Below, piece by piece: positions 8,023 to 16,661 of a stretch of DNA of 64,000 nt (its first letter is position 1; every line of letters begins with the position of its first letter). The position numbers and the translations under genes are program-made. This DNA is from UBA6019 sp035535055 (lineage in GTDB: Bacteria; Chloroflexota; Dormibacteria; Dormibacterales; Dormibacteraceae). Below the pieces are notes generated by a model that was given only the letters and a program-made list of their open reading frames with translations, searched no databases and was not told the DNA's origin. Where the stretch lies: positions 7,181 to 71,180 of the forward strand of contig DATLQT010000058.1 of NCBI GenBank assembly GCA_035535055.1, given 5' to 3'.

Positions 8023-8744
8023 GCTCCCGCCTGGACAAGGCTCTCGCCGAGGCCGGATTGGTCGATTCGCGGCAGCGCGCGCAGGCCCTGGTGATGGCGG
8101 GGAGCGTCAGGGTCAACGGAGAGACCGAGAGAAGGCCCGACCGCCTGGTCCGCGCCGACGACCGGCTCGAGCTCGACGCCGGTGAGGGCTGGGCCAGCCG
8201 GGGAGCCCTGAAGCTGCTCCCGGTGCTGGACGGTTTCGGCGTCGAGGTCGAGGGCCGGGTCTGCGCCGATATCGGCGCCTCCACCGGGGGGTTCACCGAC
8301 GTCCTGCTCCGTCGTGGAGCCAGCCGTGTCTTTGCGGTCGACGTCGGCCGGGGCCTGATCGAGTGGAGGCTGCGCCAGGATCCCCGGGTGACACTCCTGG
8401 AGAGGACCAATGCTCGCAGCCTGGAGTCGTTCCCCGAGCCGGTCTCGCTGGTGGTGATCGACGTCAGCTTCATCGGGCTCGAGAAGGTACTGCCGGCGAT
8501 CCTCCGGGCGGCGCCACGGGCGGAGGTGCTGGCCCTCTTCAAGCCGCAGTTCCAGGTCGGTCGCGAGGAGGTCGGCAAGGGCGGCATCGTCCGGGATCGC
8601 GACGCTGTCACCGCGGCGCGTACCCGTTTCGAGGACTGGTGCCGCGGCAACGGTTATGCGGTCGCCGGCCACGCCCTCGCGGGGGTCACCGGTGCGGACG
8701 GGAACCAGGAGCACTTCTACCGGTTGGAACCGGAGGCAGCGTGA
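8019..8744 (+). CDS. tlyA: TlyA-family rRNA 2'-O-methyltransferase
   Basis: An N-terminal S4 RNA-binding domain (about residues 1-60: RLDKALAEAGLVDSRQRAQ) precedes an FtsJ-like SAM methyltransferase domain with ADIGASTGGFTDVLL (SAM site), VVIDVSFIGLEKVLP and the catalytic-lysine segment ALFKPQFQVG. In mycobacteria TlyA modifies 16S and 23S rRNA and gives capreomycin sensitivity. Sequence alone cannot tell whether this copy does both. 241 residues, GTG start. Confidence 0.92.
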   Translation: MSSRLDKALAEAGLVDSRQRAQALVMAGSVRVNGETERRPDRLVRADDRLELDAGEGWASRGALKLLPVLDGFGVEVEGRVCADIGASTGGFTDVLLRRGASRVFAVDVGRGLIEWRLRQDPRVTLLERTNARSLESFPEPVSLVVIDVSFIGLEKVLPAILRAAPRAEVLALFKPQFQVGREEVGKGGIVRDRDAVTAARTRFEDWCRGNGYAVAGHALAGVTGADGNQEHFYRLEPEAA

Positions 8745-9616
8745 TACGGGCGTGCATCGTCCATCACCCCCGGGTCGACCCCGCCCACGCCGAGGCGGCC
8801 CTGGCCGCCGCCGGGATAGAGAGCTGGTCTCAGCTCCGCGACCTGGACGGCGCCGCCGCCGGCAAGCGGCTGGCGAGGACCGACCTCGTGGTCACGCTCG
8901 GGGGCGACGGAACCTTTCTCCGTGGAGCCCGGCTCGCGCTGCCCCACGACCTGCCCGTCCTGGGCGTCAACCACGGCCGGTTGGGGATGCTCACCGAGCT
9001 GGACCCGGCCGGGCTGGAGGTGGGGATCGCCCGCTACCTGGCCGGCGACTACCGGGTCGAGGAGCGGACCGCCATCTCCAGCGAGCTGCGCCGGGCGGGA
9101 GGCGTGGTGGAGAAGTGCCTCGGGCTCAACGAGACCATGGTCCATCGCGCCGCCTCGCTGAAGCTGATCCGCCTTGCGCTCTCGATGGACAACCTCGAGA
9201 TCGGCACCATCGACGCCGACGGCGCGCTGGTGGCGACCGCCAGCGGCTCGACCGCATACGCGCTGGCGCTGGGTGGGCCGATCCTCGAGCCGACGCTCCC
9301 CGACCTGGTCCTGGTCCCGATGAACCCGTTCGCGCTGACGGTTCGGCCGATCGTGCTGAACCCGGGCGTGCACGTCGCAATCAAGCTGATCGGGAACGCC
9401 GCCGGGGTGACCACCGACGGATACGTGAACTGGAGGGCCCTGGCCGGTGACGAGCTGCGGGTGGCGGCCTACCCGAGCCGTCTAAAGGTGATCCGCTTCC
9501 GTGGCCCGGCGGAGTTCTACCGGGTGCTGCGGGAGAAGATCGGCTGGGGCGCGCCCCTGGTGCCGAGGCCGCCTGGAACCGCGATCGAGAATGCTGAAGT
9601 CACTCCGGGTTCGTGA
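8741..9616 (+). CDS. nadK: NAD kinase
   Basis: Makes NADP from NAD and ATP (or polyphosphate). Start GTG 8741 overlaps the tlyA stop as GTGA. Motifs: VVTLGGDGTFLRGAR (GGDGT), NHGRLGMLTEL, LGLNETMVHR (NE) and ATASGSTAYALALGGPI. 291 residues. The C-terminal 26 bp overlap recN. The tlyA-nadK-recN order is conserved in Gram-positive lineages. Confidence 0.95.
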   Translation: MIRACIVHHPRVDPAHAEAALAAAGIESWSQLRDLDGAAAGKRLARTDLVVTLGGDGTFLRGARLALPHDLPVLGVNHGRLGMLTELDPAGLEVGIARYLAGDYRVEERTAISSELRRAGGVVEKCLGLNETMVHRAASLKLIRLALSMDNLEIGTIDADGALVATASGSTAYALALGGPILEPTLPDLVLVPMNPFALTVRPIVLNPGVHVAIKLIGNAAGVTTDGYVNWRALAGDELRVAAYPSRLKVIRFRGPAEFYRVLREKIGWGAPLVPRPPGTAIENAEVTPGS

Positions 9617-11240
9617 CCTCGCGCTGATCTCCGCCGCCGAGGTCCAGTTCGGCCCCGGGCTCAACCTTCTGACCGGCGAGACCGGCAGTGGCAAGTCCCT
9701 GGTGGTGGATGCGCTGACCCTCTCACTGGGCGCTCGCGCCTCGACCGACCAGGTCCGCCACGGCGCCGACCGCGCGCTCGTCGAGAGCGTCTTCGACCTC
9801 TCCGCCGTGCCCGCAGTCTCGGCGCTGCTGGTCGAGATGGGCTTCGAGGCGGAGCTGGAGTTGGTGCTCAGCCGGGAGATCGGTGGCCGCGGCGGCTCGC
9901 GGGTCAACGGACGTCCCGCGACGCCCGGCCAACTCCGCCAGCTGGGCCGTCTGCTGGTGGATGTCCACGGCCAGCACGAGCACCAGTCGCTCCTCGACCC
10001 CGACGCCCAGACCAGCCTGCTCGACGGCCTGGCCGGGGCCGCGGCGGACCTGGAGTCGGTGGTGGCTGCCCACGCGGCCTGGAGGACCGCCGAGGAGGAG
10101 GTCCGCGAGCTGGAGCGCCGCCGCGATCGCGGCGCCCGAGAGCGAGAGTTCGGCGAGTGGCAGCTGGCCGAGCTCCGGCGGGTCGCGCCGCGGGCGGGGG
10201 AGGACCAGGAGCTAGCCGCTGAGCGGGAGGTCAGCCGCCACGCGGTCCGCCTGACAGAGCTGACGCAGGGCGCCCGGGAGGCGCTGGAGTCCGGCGAGGA
10301 CACCCTCCGGGCTGTGGCCCAGGTCAGGTCGGCCGCGGAGCTCGATCAGCGGCTGCTGCCCCTGGCCGAGCGGCTGGAGACGGCTGCCGAAGAGCTCCGC
10401 GACGTCGCCAACGAGCTCCGCCGTTATGGAGAGACGTTCGACGCCGACCCGGCCCGGCTGGAGTCGCTGGAATCGCGGCTGGCCGAGCTGGAGACGGTCA
10501 AAAAGCGCTTCGGCGGCAGCTTGGAGGCGGCGATCGCCGAACGGGACCGCCTGGAGCGCGAGCTCAGCGGTGGCGAGGACCTGGAGACAGCACTGGCATC
10601 GGCGGAGCGCAGGGTCGGCGATCGACGGGCCGCGTTGGACACCGCGGCGGAGGCGCTCAGCCGCCGCCGCGCGGAAGCCGCCGAGAGGATGGGACGCGGG
10701 GTGGCGGTCGAGCTGGCAGGACTGCACCTGGAGGGAGCCCGCTTCCAGGTGGACCTGGAGCCGAGGCCGGAGGTCACGGCGTCCGGGGCCGAACAGGCCT
10801 TGATGCGCTTCTCGGCCAACCCGGGCGAACCACTGGCACCGCTATCCCGGGTAGCCTCGGGGGGTGAGCTCGCGAGGGTGATGCTGGCCATTAAGACAGT
10901 GGGGGCCGCCGCCGACAGCCTGCCGACCCTGGTCTTCGACGAGGTCGACGCTGGCATCGGCGGGGAGGCGGCCCTGCAGGTCGGCCTCCGCTTGGCGGCC
11001 CTCGGTGCGTCCAGGCAGGTGCTGGTCGTCACTCACCTGGCCCAGATCGCCGCCTACGGCGACCGGCACCTGCTGGTCGAGAAGTCACGCGGCGCGCAGG
11101 GCCGCAACCTGGTCGCGGTCCGCGAGCTGGCGGCGGGCGACGGGCGCGCCGCCGAGCTGGCTCGGATGATGAGCGGCTCGGTCACCGACAAGGCGCTGGC
11201 CCGCGCCCACGAATTGCTCGAAGAGGCGGCCGGCCGGTGA
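9591..11240 (+). CDS. recN: DNA repair protein RecN
   Basis: SMC-like ATPase for double-strand-break repair. Start ATG 9591 yields MLKSLRVRDLALI, the family start. Walker A is GETGSGKS; a Q-loop region reads VHGQHEHQSLLD; a long coiled coil rich in Glu/Arg/Ala/Leu spans roughly residues 150-380; the ABC signature reads SRVASGGELARVML; Walker B is LVFDEVDAGIGG. 549 residues, normal. Confidence 0.96.
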   Translation: MLKSLRVRDLALISAAEVQFGPGLNLLTGETGSGKSLVVDALTLSLGARASTDQVRHGADRALVESVFDLSAVPAVSALLVEMGFEAELELVLSREIGGRGGSRVNGRPATPGQLRQLGRLLVDVHGQHEHQSLLDPDAQTSLLDGLAGAAADLESVVAAHAAWRTAEEEVRELERRRDRGAREREFGEWQLAELRRVAPRAGEDQELAAEREVSRHAVRLTELTQGAREALESGEDTLRAVAQVRSAAELDQRLLPLAERLETAAEELRDVANELRRYGETFDADPARLESLESRLAELETVKKRFGGSLEAAIAERDRLERELSGGEDLETALASAERRVGDRRAALDTAAEALSRRRAEAAERMGRGVAVELAGLHLEGARFQVDLEPRPEVTASGAEQALMRFSANPGEPLAPLSRVASGGELARVMLAIKTVGAAADSLPTLVFDEVDAGIGGEAALQVGLRLAALGASRQVLVVTHLAQIAAYGDRHLLVEKSRGAQGRNLVAVRELAAGDGRAAELARMMSGSVTDKALARAHELLEEAAGR

Positions 11241-12082
11241 GGCACGCCGTGCTGGGGCCGGGCGGGGTCGGCGGGGTGATCGGCGCGGCGCTGGCCGGGA
11301 GCGGCTCGCCGGTCACCTTTATCACCCGCGACCCGGACTACCCGACCCGGGTCTCCGTCGAGAGCGACAAGCTTGGGAGCTTCGAGGCCGAGGTCGCGGC
11401 CACGACCCGGCTCGACACCCCGGTCGACGTCCTCTGGGTGACCACCAAGGCGACCCAGCTGGAGGCGGCCCTGCCTTCGGCGCCGGCGGCCCTGGTAGAA
11501 GGGACCGTGGTCCCCCTACTCAATGGCGCCGACCACGTCGGCCGCTTGCGCGAGCTCTACGCCGCGGTCACGCCGGGCACGATCCGGGTCGAGGCGGAAA
11601 AGGTCGCGGCCGGCCGCTTCGTGCAGCGAGGGGCGTTCATCAGGGTCGAGCTGTGCGGGGTGATGGCCGCGGACGTCGCCGAGGAGCTGGAGGCCGCAGG
11701 GATCGAGGCTCGGGTAGCCAACGACGAGCTGGGGATGCTCTGGCGAAAGCTGGTCATGCTGGCGCCGCTAGCCCTGACCACGACCGCCACCATGCGCAGC
11801 ATCGGCGGCGTCCGCGACGACCCGCGCTGGCGCGAGCGGCTGTTGGGCGTCTTCGATGAAGCCTGCGACGTAGCCGGCGCTCTCGGCGCCCGGGTCGACC
11901 GGGAGCAGAGCCGCGGCTTGCTGCTGGCGATGCCCGACTTCATGAGGAGCTCCATGCAGAAGGACAGGGAGCAGGAGCGGCCCCTGGAGCTTGACGCCAT
12001 CGCGGGGCCGATCGTCCGTGGCGGGCGCGAGCACGGTATCCCCACGCCGCACACCTCGATCCTTCAGTCGCTGCTTGGCTAG
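11237..12082 (+). CDS. Ketopantoate reductase family protein (PanE/ApbA-like)
   Basis: Rossmann oxidoreductase: N-terminal VLGPGGVGGVIGAALA, then VLWVTTKATQ and VPLLNGAD; LWRKLVMLAPLALTTTA carries the family lysine, and SSMQKDREQERPLELDAI matches the substrate-site SSMxxD/E segment. 281 residues. Reduction of 2-dehydropantoate with NADPH is the likely activity, but ApbA-like paralogues with other substrates exist and no other pantothenate gene is here. GTG start overlaps the recN stop. Confidence 0.82.
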   Translation: MRHAVLGPGGVGGVIGAALAGSGSPVTFITRDPDYPTRVSVESDKLGSFEAEVAATTRLDTPVDVLWVTTKATQLEAALPSAPAALVEGTVVPLLNGADHVGRLRELYAAVTPGTIRVEAEKVAAGRFVQRGAFIRVELCGVMAADVAEELEAAGIEARVANDELGMLWRKLVMLAPLALTTTATMRSIGGVRDDPRWRERLLGVFDEACDVAGALGARVDREQSRGLLLAMPDFMRSSMQKDREQERPLELDAIAGPIVRGGREHGIPTPHTSILQSLLG

Positions 12083-12749
12083 GCGCCAGTTCAGCGGTCC
12101 CGACGACCGCCGTATCAAGCGCGCTCTCTGCATCGTCGCCCACCCCGACGACATCGAGTTCTATTGCGCCGGCACCGTGCTCCAGCTCACCGCGCGAGGC
12201 GCCGAGGTCGCCTTCCTCTTGGCGACCTCGGGCGATAAGGGAACCAGCGACCCGGCCCTCTCGTCAGTGGAACTGTCGAGGATCCGGGAGTCGGAGCAGA
12301 TGGCGTCGGCGGGGCGGTTGGGCGTCGGCGCTGTGAGCTTCCTGCGCCATCCCGACGCCGAGCTGGTCGAGAGCATGGAGCTGCGGGGCGAGTTCGTTGC
12401 CGCCATCCGGGCCGTCAAGCCCGACCTCCTGCTCACCTTCGACCCGACCCCCGGTTACCGCTACCACCCCGACCACCGGGTGGTGGGGCGGGTCGCCCTC
12501 GACGCCGCCTGGCCGGCGGCGCGGGACCGGCTCAGCTTCCCGACTCTGGGGCCGCCCCACGAGACCGCCGAGGCATGGTGCTTCGCCGGCCCGGCGCCCG
12601 ACCTCCTGGTGGACGTTCGCGAGCAGCTGAACGGCAAGATTGCGGCGCGCCTCGAGCACCGCAGTCAGACGCCGAGCCCAGTTCGCCTGCGGCACCGCTG
12701 GCGCGCGATCGGCGGGGAGGAGCGCTTCCACCGCGTCGACCTGCGCTAA
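12075..12749 (+). CDS. PIG-L family N-acetyl-sugar deacetylase
   Basis: Zn-dependent de-N-acetylase fold. Metal motifs: AHPDD near residue 20 and YRYHPDHR about residues 130-140. TTG 12075 is the nearest in-frame start, overlapping the upstream gene by 8 bp; longer readings run antisense-like through it. 224 residues. BshB/MshB/Mca enzymes of low-molecular-weight thiol pathways belong to this family, but no glycosyltransferase or ligase partner lies nearby, so the substrate is open. It ends tail-to-tail with the lipoprotein gene on the other strand, with overlapping stops. Confidence 0.85.
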   Translation: MARRQFSGPDDRRIKRALCIVAHPDDIEFYCAGTVLQLTARGAEVAFLLATSGDKGTSDPALSSVELSRIRESEQMASAGRLGVGAVSFLRHPDAELVESMELRGEFVAAIRAVKPDLLLTFDPTPGYRYHPDHRVVGRVALDAAWPAARDRLSFPTLGPPHETAEAWCFAGPAPDLLVDVREQLNGKIAARLEHRSQTPSPVRLRHRWRAIGGEERFHRVDLR

Positions 12750-13333
12750 GCGCTGAGCTGCTCCACCTGGAGCGCCGCCTCCGTATCGACGTCAACGCCG
12801 TCAGCATCGAAGCGGACGACGTAGACGCCAAGCCTGCCGACCAGGATCGCATGACTGCCGGAACTTCCCACTGCACAGTCGTCGAGCCTGAGTGCCGCGG
12901 GGCAGGAGGTCCTCTTCATCGGCGGTACCAGCCACTGGCCGGCGAGGTCCGAGAACGCCTGTCGCGCCCCCTCCGCGCGGGTGAGCAGCAGCAGTCGTTC
13001 GTCGAGGCTGGGCGACCGGCCACCCCAGGTGCGGGTCGCCTCGTCAACCCACCCCCAGCTCCGATACCGAGTCAGCGCCAGGGGCTGGTTCTGCTCCAGC
13101 GAGGCCGCCTCCGCCAGGTCGAGGTGGTCCTGGCCGCCGCTGGGCGCGAGGCCCGCCTGCGAGCCGTCGAGGATCAGCGTCGCGGGAGCCGCGATCACCG
13201 GCTGAGGGCTCGGGGCCGGCTGCTGCGGCGGGGGCGCCGTCGAGGGTCCGGGCGACGCCGTGGCCCCTCCCGCGCCAGGAGTGCAGGAGAGCGCCAGGAG
13301 GACGGCCAGCAGCGATGGGAGGAGGCGCCGCAC
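12746..13333 (-). CDS. Putative secreted lipoprotein, unknown function
   Basis: 195 residues from GTG 13333. The N-terminus is a lipoprotein signal: VRRLLPSLLAVLLALSC with lipobox Cys17, then a Pro/Ser/Thr/Ala-rich linker of about 35 residues, then a globular domain ending in YVVRFDADGVDVDTEAALQVE. I recognise no family. The signal peptide and composition support a real gene, although the frame stays open further upstream as the antisense of scpA. It is convergent with the PIG-L gene and divergent from scpA with only 21 bp between the start codons. Confidence 0.68.
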   Translation of the reverse strand: MRRLLPSLLAVLLALSCTPGAGGATASPGPSTAPPPQQPAPSPQPVIAAPATLILDGSQAGLAPSGGQDHLDLAEAASLEQNQPLALTRYRSWGWVDEATRTWGGRSPSLDERLLLLTRAEGARQAFSDLAGQWLVPPMKRTSCPAALRLDDCAVGSSGSHAILVGRLGVYVVRFDADGVDVDTEAALQVEQLSA

Positions 13334-13338
13334 ACGGC

Positions 13339-13344
13339 TATCAT
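13339..13344 (+). promoter_or_regulatory. Candidate -10 box for scpA operon
   Basis: TATCAT (TAnnnT) ends 10 nt before the scpA ATG, in the 21-bp divergent gap with the lipoprotein gene. The scpA message would therefore be leaderless or nearly so. No clear -35. Confidence 0.45.
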
Positions 13345-13354
13345 TGCCGGTCGA

Positions 13355-14074
13355 ATGGACCAGCCGGACGTGGAAGCGCGCCTGCGGGTGGCGACGCCGG
13401 TGTTCGAGGGTCCACTCGAGCTCCTGCTTGCGCTGGCAGAGCGAGAAGACGTGGACATCCTCCAGGTCCCGCTCGCGAGGCTCACCGACAGCTACCTGGC
13501 CGCGATCGCGGAGCTGCCCTCGCCGGACCCCGCCGAGATGGCGGGCTTTCTCTGGACCCTGAGCCGCCTCCTTCTCCTGAAGTCGATCCGGCTCCTCCCC
13601 GGCGAAGAGCCGGGCGAGGAGGAGGTCGAGCTTCTCGGCTGGGAGGAGGACGTCCGCCAGCGGCTGGAGGAGTACCGGCGCTACAAGGAGGTGGCACGGG
13701 GCCTGATGGAGAGGGCGACCGCCGAGGCGCCGTCCTTTCCCTCGCCGGCGCGGACGGTCGAGGTCGAAGGCCAGGAGGCTCCGCTCGAGGTGGAGCTCCT
13801 GGTCGGCGCCTTCAAAGACCTCCTCACGCGGCTGCCGCCGCGCCCGGTCACCGTCGCCGGCCGCGCCTGGACGACCGAGCACAAGGTCGAGGCGCTTACC
13901 GCCCGACTGCTCCGGGGCAGCGTCAACCTGGTCGACCTGATCCTCGACTGCGAGGACCGGCTCGAGGCTGTGGTGACCTTCGTGGCACTGCTCGAGCTTC
14001 TTCGCCAGGGCAGGGTCGGAGTTCGCCAGAAGGAGGCCTTCGGCGACATCATCGTCGAGTGGAGGCGGCAATGA
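13355..14074 (+). CDS. scpA: Segregation and condensation protein A
   Basis: Kleisin subunit of the SMC-ScpAB complex that compacts and segregates the chromosome. ATG 13355 gives MDQPDVEARLRVATPVFEGP, and FEGPLELLLALAEREDVDI is the ScpA N-terminal signature. An acidic middle is followed by a winged-helix C-terminus (VTFVALLELLRQGRVGVRQ). 239 residues. Overlaps scpB by 4 nt. No smc gene is in the window. Confidence 0.94.
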   Translation: MDQPDVEARLRVATPVFEGPLELLLALAEREDVDILQVPLARLTDSYLAAIAELPSPDPAEMAGFLWTLSRLLLLKSIRLLPGEEPGEEEVELLGWEEDVRQRLEEYRRYKEVARGLMERATAEAPSFPSPARTVEVEGQEAPLEVELLVGAFKDLLTRLPPRPVTVAGRAWTTEHKVEALTARLLRGSVNLVDLILDCEDRLEAVVTFVALLELLRQGRVGVRQKEAFGDIIVEWRRQ

Positions 14075-14610
14075 GCGACCTGCCCAGAGCGCTGGAGGCG
14101 ATCCTCTTCAGCTCCAACCGGCCGCTGCGGCTGCGCGAGCTGCAGCAGGCCACCGAGTCGAGCACGAAGGAGGTGCAGGCGGCGCTCGACGAGCTCCGCG
14201 ACGCGCTCGCGGGGCGAGGCCTGATGCTCCAGCGTCACGACGACCAGGTGCAGTTGGTGACGCGGCCCGAGGTCGCCGCCTACGTCCGCCGCGCGCTGCG
14301 CCCGGAGGTGACCGGCAAGCTCAGCGGCGCGGCCTATGAGACGCTGGCCATCGTCGCCTACCAGCAGCCGGTGACCAAGGCGCGGATCGAGGAGATCCGG
14401 GGCGTCAACTGCGATAGCGTCGTGGCCAATCTCGAGCTCCGCAATCTGGTGGTCGAGGTGGGGAGGGGGTCGGGCCCGGGGCAGCCGAAGCTCTACGGCA
14501 CCACCATGCGCTTCCTCCAGGTGCTCGGCCTGGCGAGCCTCGACGATCTCCCCGAGCCGGGGGCGAACCCGGCCGGGATGGTCGAAAGAGACGGCGTCCC
14601 TCCCTCTTGA
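14071..14610 (+). CDS. scpB: Segregation and condensation protein B
   Basis: Winged-helix partner of ScpA. ATG 14071 in an ATGA overlap. Motifs: LPRALEAILFSSNRPLRL, then LSGAAYETLAIVAYQQPVTK and IEEIRGVNCDSVVANL, all characteristic. 179 residues. The stop overlaps the rluB TTG. Confidence 0.95.
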   Translation: MSDLPRALEAILFSSNRPLRLRELQQATESSTKEVQAALDELRDALAGRGLMLQRHDDQVQLVTRPEVAAYVRRALRPEVTGKLSGAAYETLAIVAYQQPVTKARIEEIRGVNCDSVVANLELRNLVVEVGRGSGPGQPKLYGTTMRFLQVLGLASLDDLPEPGANPAGMVERDGVPPS

Positions 14611-15329
14611 GCGAGAGACTCAACAAATACCTGGCGAGGAGCGGTGTCGCCTCGCGGCGGGCCGCCGACACCCTGATCGCCTCCGGCGCGGTGCTCGTCA
14701 ACGGTCGGCGGCCGCCGGCGCAGGGAATGCTGATCGAGCCCGGCGCCGACCGCGTCGAGGTCTCCGGCCTCGAGGTCAGTCCGCCCGCTCGACACAGCTA
14801 CCTGGCCCTCAACAAGCCGGTCGGGTACGTGACGACGTCAGCCGACCCGGGCTCGCGACCGACCGTCCAGGAGCTGGTCACCGGCGGCACCCGCGTCTTC
14901 CCGGTCGGGCGGCTGGACATGGACAGCCATGGGCTGCTGCTGCTGACCGACGACGGCGAGCTGGCGAATCGGCTCGCCCATCCCCGCTACCACGTTCCCA
15001 AGGAGTACCTGGCGACCGTGGACGGGACGCCGGGCGAGAACGACCTCCGCGCGCTCCGGGTGGGCATCGAGCTGGAGGACGGCCGCACGGCGCCGGCTGA
15101 GGTCGAGGTCGCCGGCAGCGCGCGGGGCCGGACCCAGCTCCGGGTGGTGCTCCACGAGGGCCGGAACCGGCAGGTCCGGCGGATGCTGGAGGCCGTAGGG
15201 CACCCGGTTCGCGACCTCCAGCGCACCGGCTACGGGCCGCTTCGCCTCGGCCGCCTGAAGGTGGGTGACTGGCGCCGCCTAAGGCCGCCCGAGGTGGAAG
15301 CGCTGCGCAGGGCTGCCGGCCTTGCCTGA
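14607..15329 (+). CDS. rluB: 23S rRNA pseudouridine synthase (RluB/RsuA family)
   Basis: An N-terminal S4 domain (RLNKYLARSGVASRRAAD) and a catalytic domain with GRLDMDSHGLLLLT, whose Asp is the nucleophile, then RQVRRMLEAVGHPV. 240 residues, TTG start. The position scpB-rluB-cmk is conserved in Gram-positives and supports RluB over RsuA, but the exact target uridine cannot be read from sequence. Confidence 0.9.
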   Translation: MSERLNKYLARSGVASRRAADTLIASGAVLVNGRRPPAQGMLIEPGADRVEVSGLEVSPPARHSYLALNKPVGYVTTSADPGSRPTVQELVTGGTRVFPVGRLDMDSHGLLLLTDDGELANRLAHPRYHVPKEYLATVDGTPGENDLRALRVGIELEDGRTAPAEVEVAGSARGRTQLRVVLHEGRNRQVRRMLEAVGHPVRDLQRTGYGPLRLGRLKVGDWRRLRPPEVEALRRAAGLA

Positions 15330-15978
15330 GAAGCCGCTGGTGGTTGCGGTCGACGGTCCGGCCGGCGCGGGCAAGTCGGCGGTCGGACGTCGGGTGGCGG
15401 CCGCCCTCCAAGTGCCCTTCGTGGACAGCGGTCTCTTCTACCGGGCCGTCGCCTGGCTGGCGCTGGAGGAAGGCGTGCGCTCGGACGACTTCGCCGGGCT
15501 GGCCGCAATCGCGACGCGCCCGGGCGTGCGGGTCGATCGTGAGCGGGTCTTCGACGGCGACCGAGACCTGACCGGCGACATCCACCGTCCCGAGATCAAC
15601 GAGAACCTGTCGGTCATCTCCCAGGTCCCCGACCTGCGGGACGCCATCAACGAGCGCCAGCGGAGGCTGGCGACGGCCGGCGGGGTCGTGATGGCTGGCC
15701 GCGACATCGGGACGGTCGTCTTCCCCGACGCCGATTACAAGTTCTTTCTCACCGCCGCTCTCGAGGAGAGGGTCAGGCGCCGGCTTGCCCAGAAGGCCCG
15801 GCGCGGCGAGAAGGTGGGCGCTGAAGAGATGGAGCGAGAGATCGTGGAGCGCGACGTGGCCGACTCGACCCGCCGGGTGGCGCCTCTCAAGCCGGCGGCG
15901 GACTCGATCGTGGTGGACACCACCGGGCTCGACCTGGACCAGGTGGTGCACCTCCTCGTCAAGAGGATCAGGGGATGA
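15322..15978 (+). CDS. cmk: Cytidylate kinase
   Basis: Phosphorylates CMP and dCMP. P-loop VAVDGPAGAGKSAVGR; NMP-binding VDSGLFYRAVAWLAL; MAGRDIGTVVFPDADYKFFL is the family hallmark; lid segment RRGEKVGAEEMEREIVERD. TTG 15322 is used because it begins just before the P-loop strand; it overlaps rluB by 8 bp. 218 residues. Confidence 0.95.
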   Translation: MPEKPLVVAVDGPAGAGKSAVGRRVAAALQVPFVDSGLFYRAVAWLALEEGVRSDDFAGLAAIATRPGVRVDRERVFDGDRDLTGDIHRPEINENLSVISQVPDLRDAINERQRRLATAGGVVMAGRDIGTVVFPDADYKFFLTAALEERVRRRLAQKARRGEKVGAEEMEREIVERDVADSTRRVAPLKPAADSIVVDTTGLDLDQVVHLLVKRIRG

Positions 15979-16661
15979 CCTACGCCTTCCTGCGCGGGGT
16001 GATGCGGCTCCTCGTCCACACCGTCCTCGCGGGCATCTTCACGCTGGTCGGGGTCGAGCGGGTGCCCAAGCAGGGCGCGGTGCTGGTCTGCTGCAACCAC
16101 GCTTCGACCCTTGAGCCTCCGCTGGTGCCGGCCTTCCTGCCCCGCAACGACAGCTGGAGCATGGCCAAGGCCGAGTACTTCGAAGGCGGGGGCTTCAAGC
16201 CCTGGATCTTCACCGCCTTCCACGCCTTCCCGGTGGTCCGGCACACCGCCGACCGGGCGGCTCTGAAACGAGCCACCACCGTTCTCCGTCAGGGCGCGGT
16301 GCTGGTCCTCTACCCCGAAGGGACGCGGATTACCAGCGGTGGGCTCCACCGAGCCGAGCCGGGCGCCGGGTTCATCGCGGCCCTTTCAAGAGCCGTGGTG
16401 GTCCCGGCAGCCGTCACCGGCGGCCGAGATGTGTTCGGCAAGGGCTTCAAAGTTCCCCACCGGGCTCCGCTCCGACTGGAGTTCGGCCAGCCGTTCAAGA
16501 TCCCGCCCCGGCGCACGAACGGCAGGAAGGTCGAGCACCAGGACGCGGCCGACGCCATCATGCTGTCGGTCGCCGAGATGCTGCCACCCGACCTTCGCGG
16601 CGTCTACTCGGACCTCGACGCCTGGCGCGCCCGGGTCGGCGATCTCATGGTGCGGGCCTAG
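15975..16661 (+). CDS. 1-acyl-sn-glycerol-3-phosphate acyltransferase (PlsC-like)
   Basis: Membrane-associated acyltransferase. Motif I is NHASTLE, so the usual HxxxxD acid is Glu here; motif III reads LYPEGTR and motif IV VVPAAVTGG. A hydrophobic N-terminus probably anchors it. 228 residues. ATG 15975 overlaps the cmk stop, a pairing (cmk-plsC) seen in Firmicutes. It converges with the acyl-CoA synthetase stump, with overlapping stops. Confidence 0.85.
   Translation: MTYAFLRGVMRLLVHTVLAGIFTLVGVERVPKQGAVLVCCNHASTLEPPLVPAFLPRNDSWSMAKAEYFEGGGFKPWIFTAFHAFPVVRHTADRAALKRATTVLRQGAVLVLYPEGTRITSGGLHRAEPGAGFIAALSRAVVVPAAVTGGRDVFGKGFKVPHRAPLRLEFGQPFKIPPRRTNGRKVEHQDAADAIMLSVAEMLPPDLRGVYSDLDAWRARVGDLMVRA

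Noticed and set aside
12572..12579. Possible frameshift or truncation in the PIG-L gene
   Set aside because: Both metal motifs and the C-terminus are in one frame, and the length is normal.
13334..14071. N-terminal extension of the minus-strand lipoprotein through scpA
   Set aside because: A signal peptide with lipobox begins at GTG 13333, and the extension is pure antisense of scpA.
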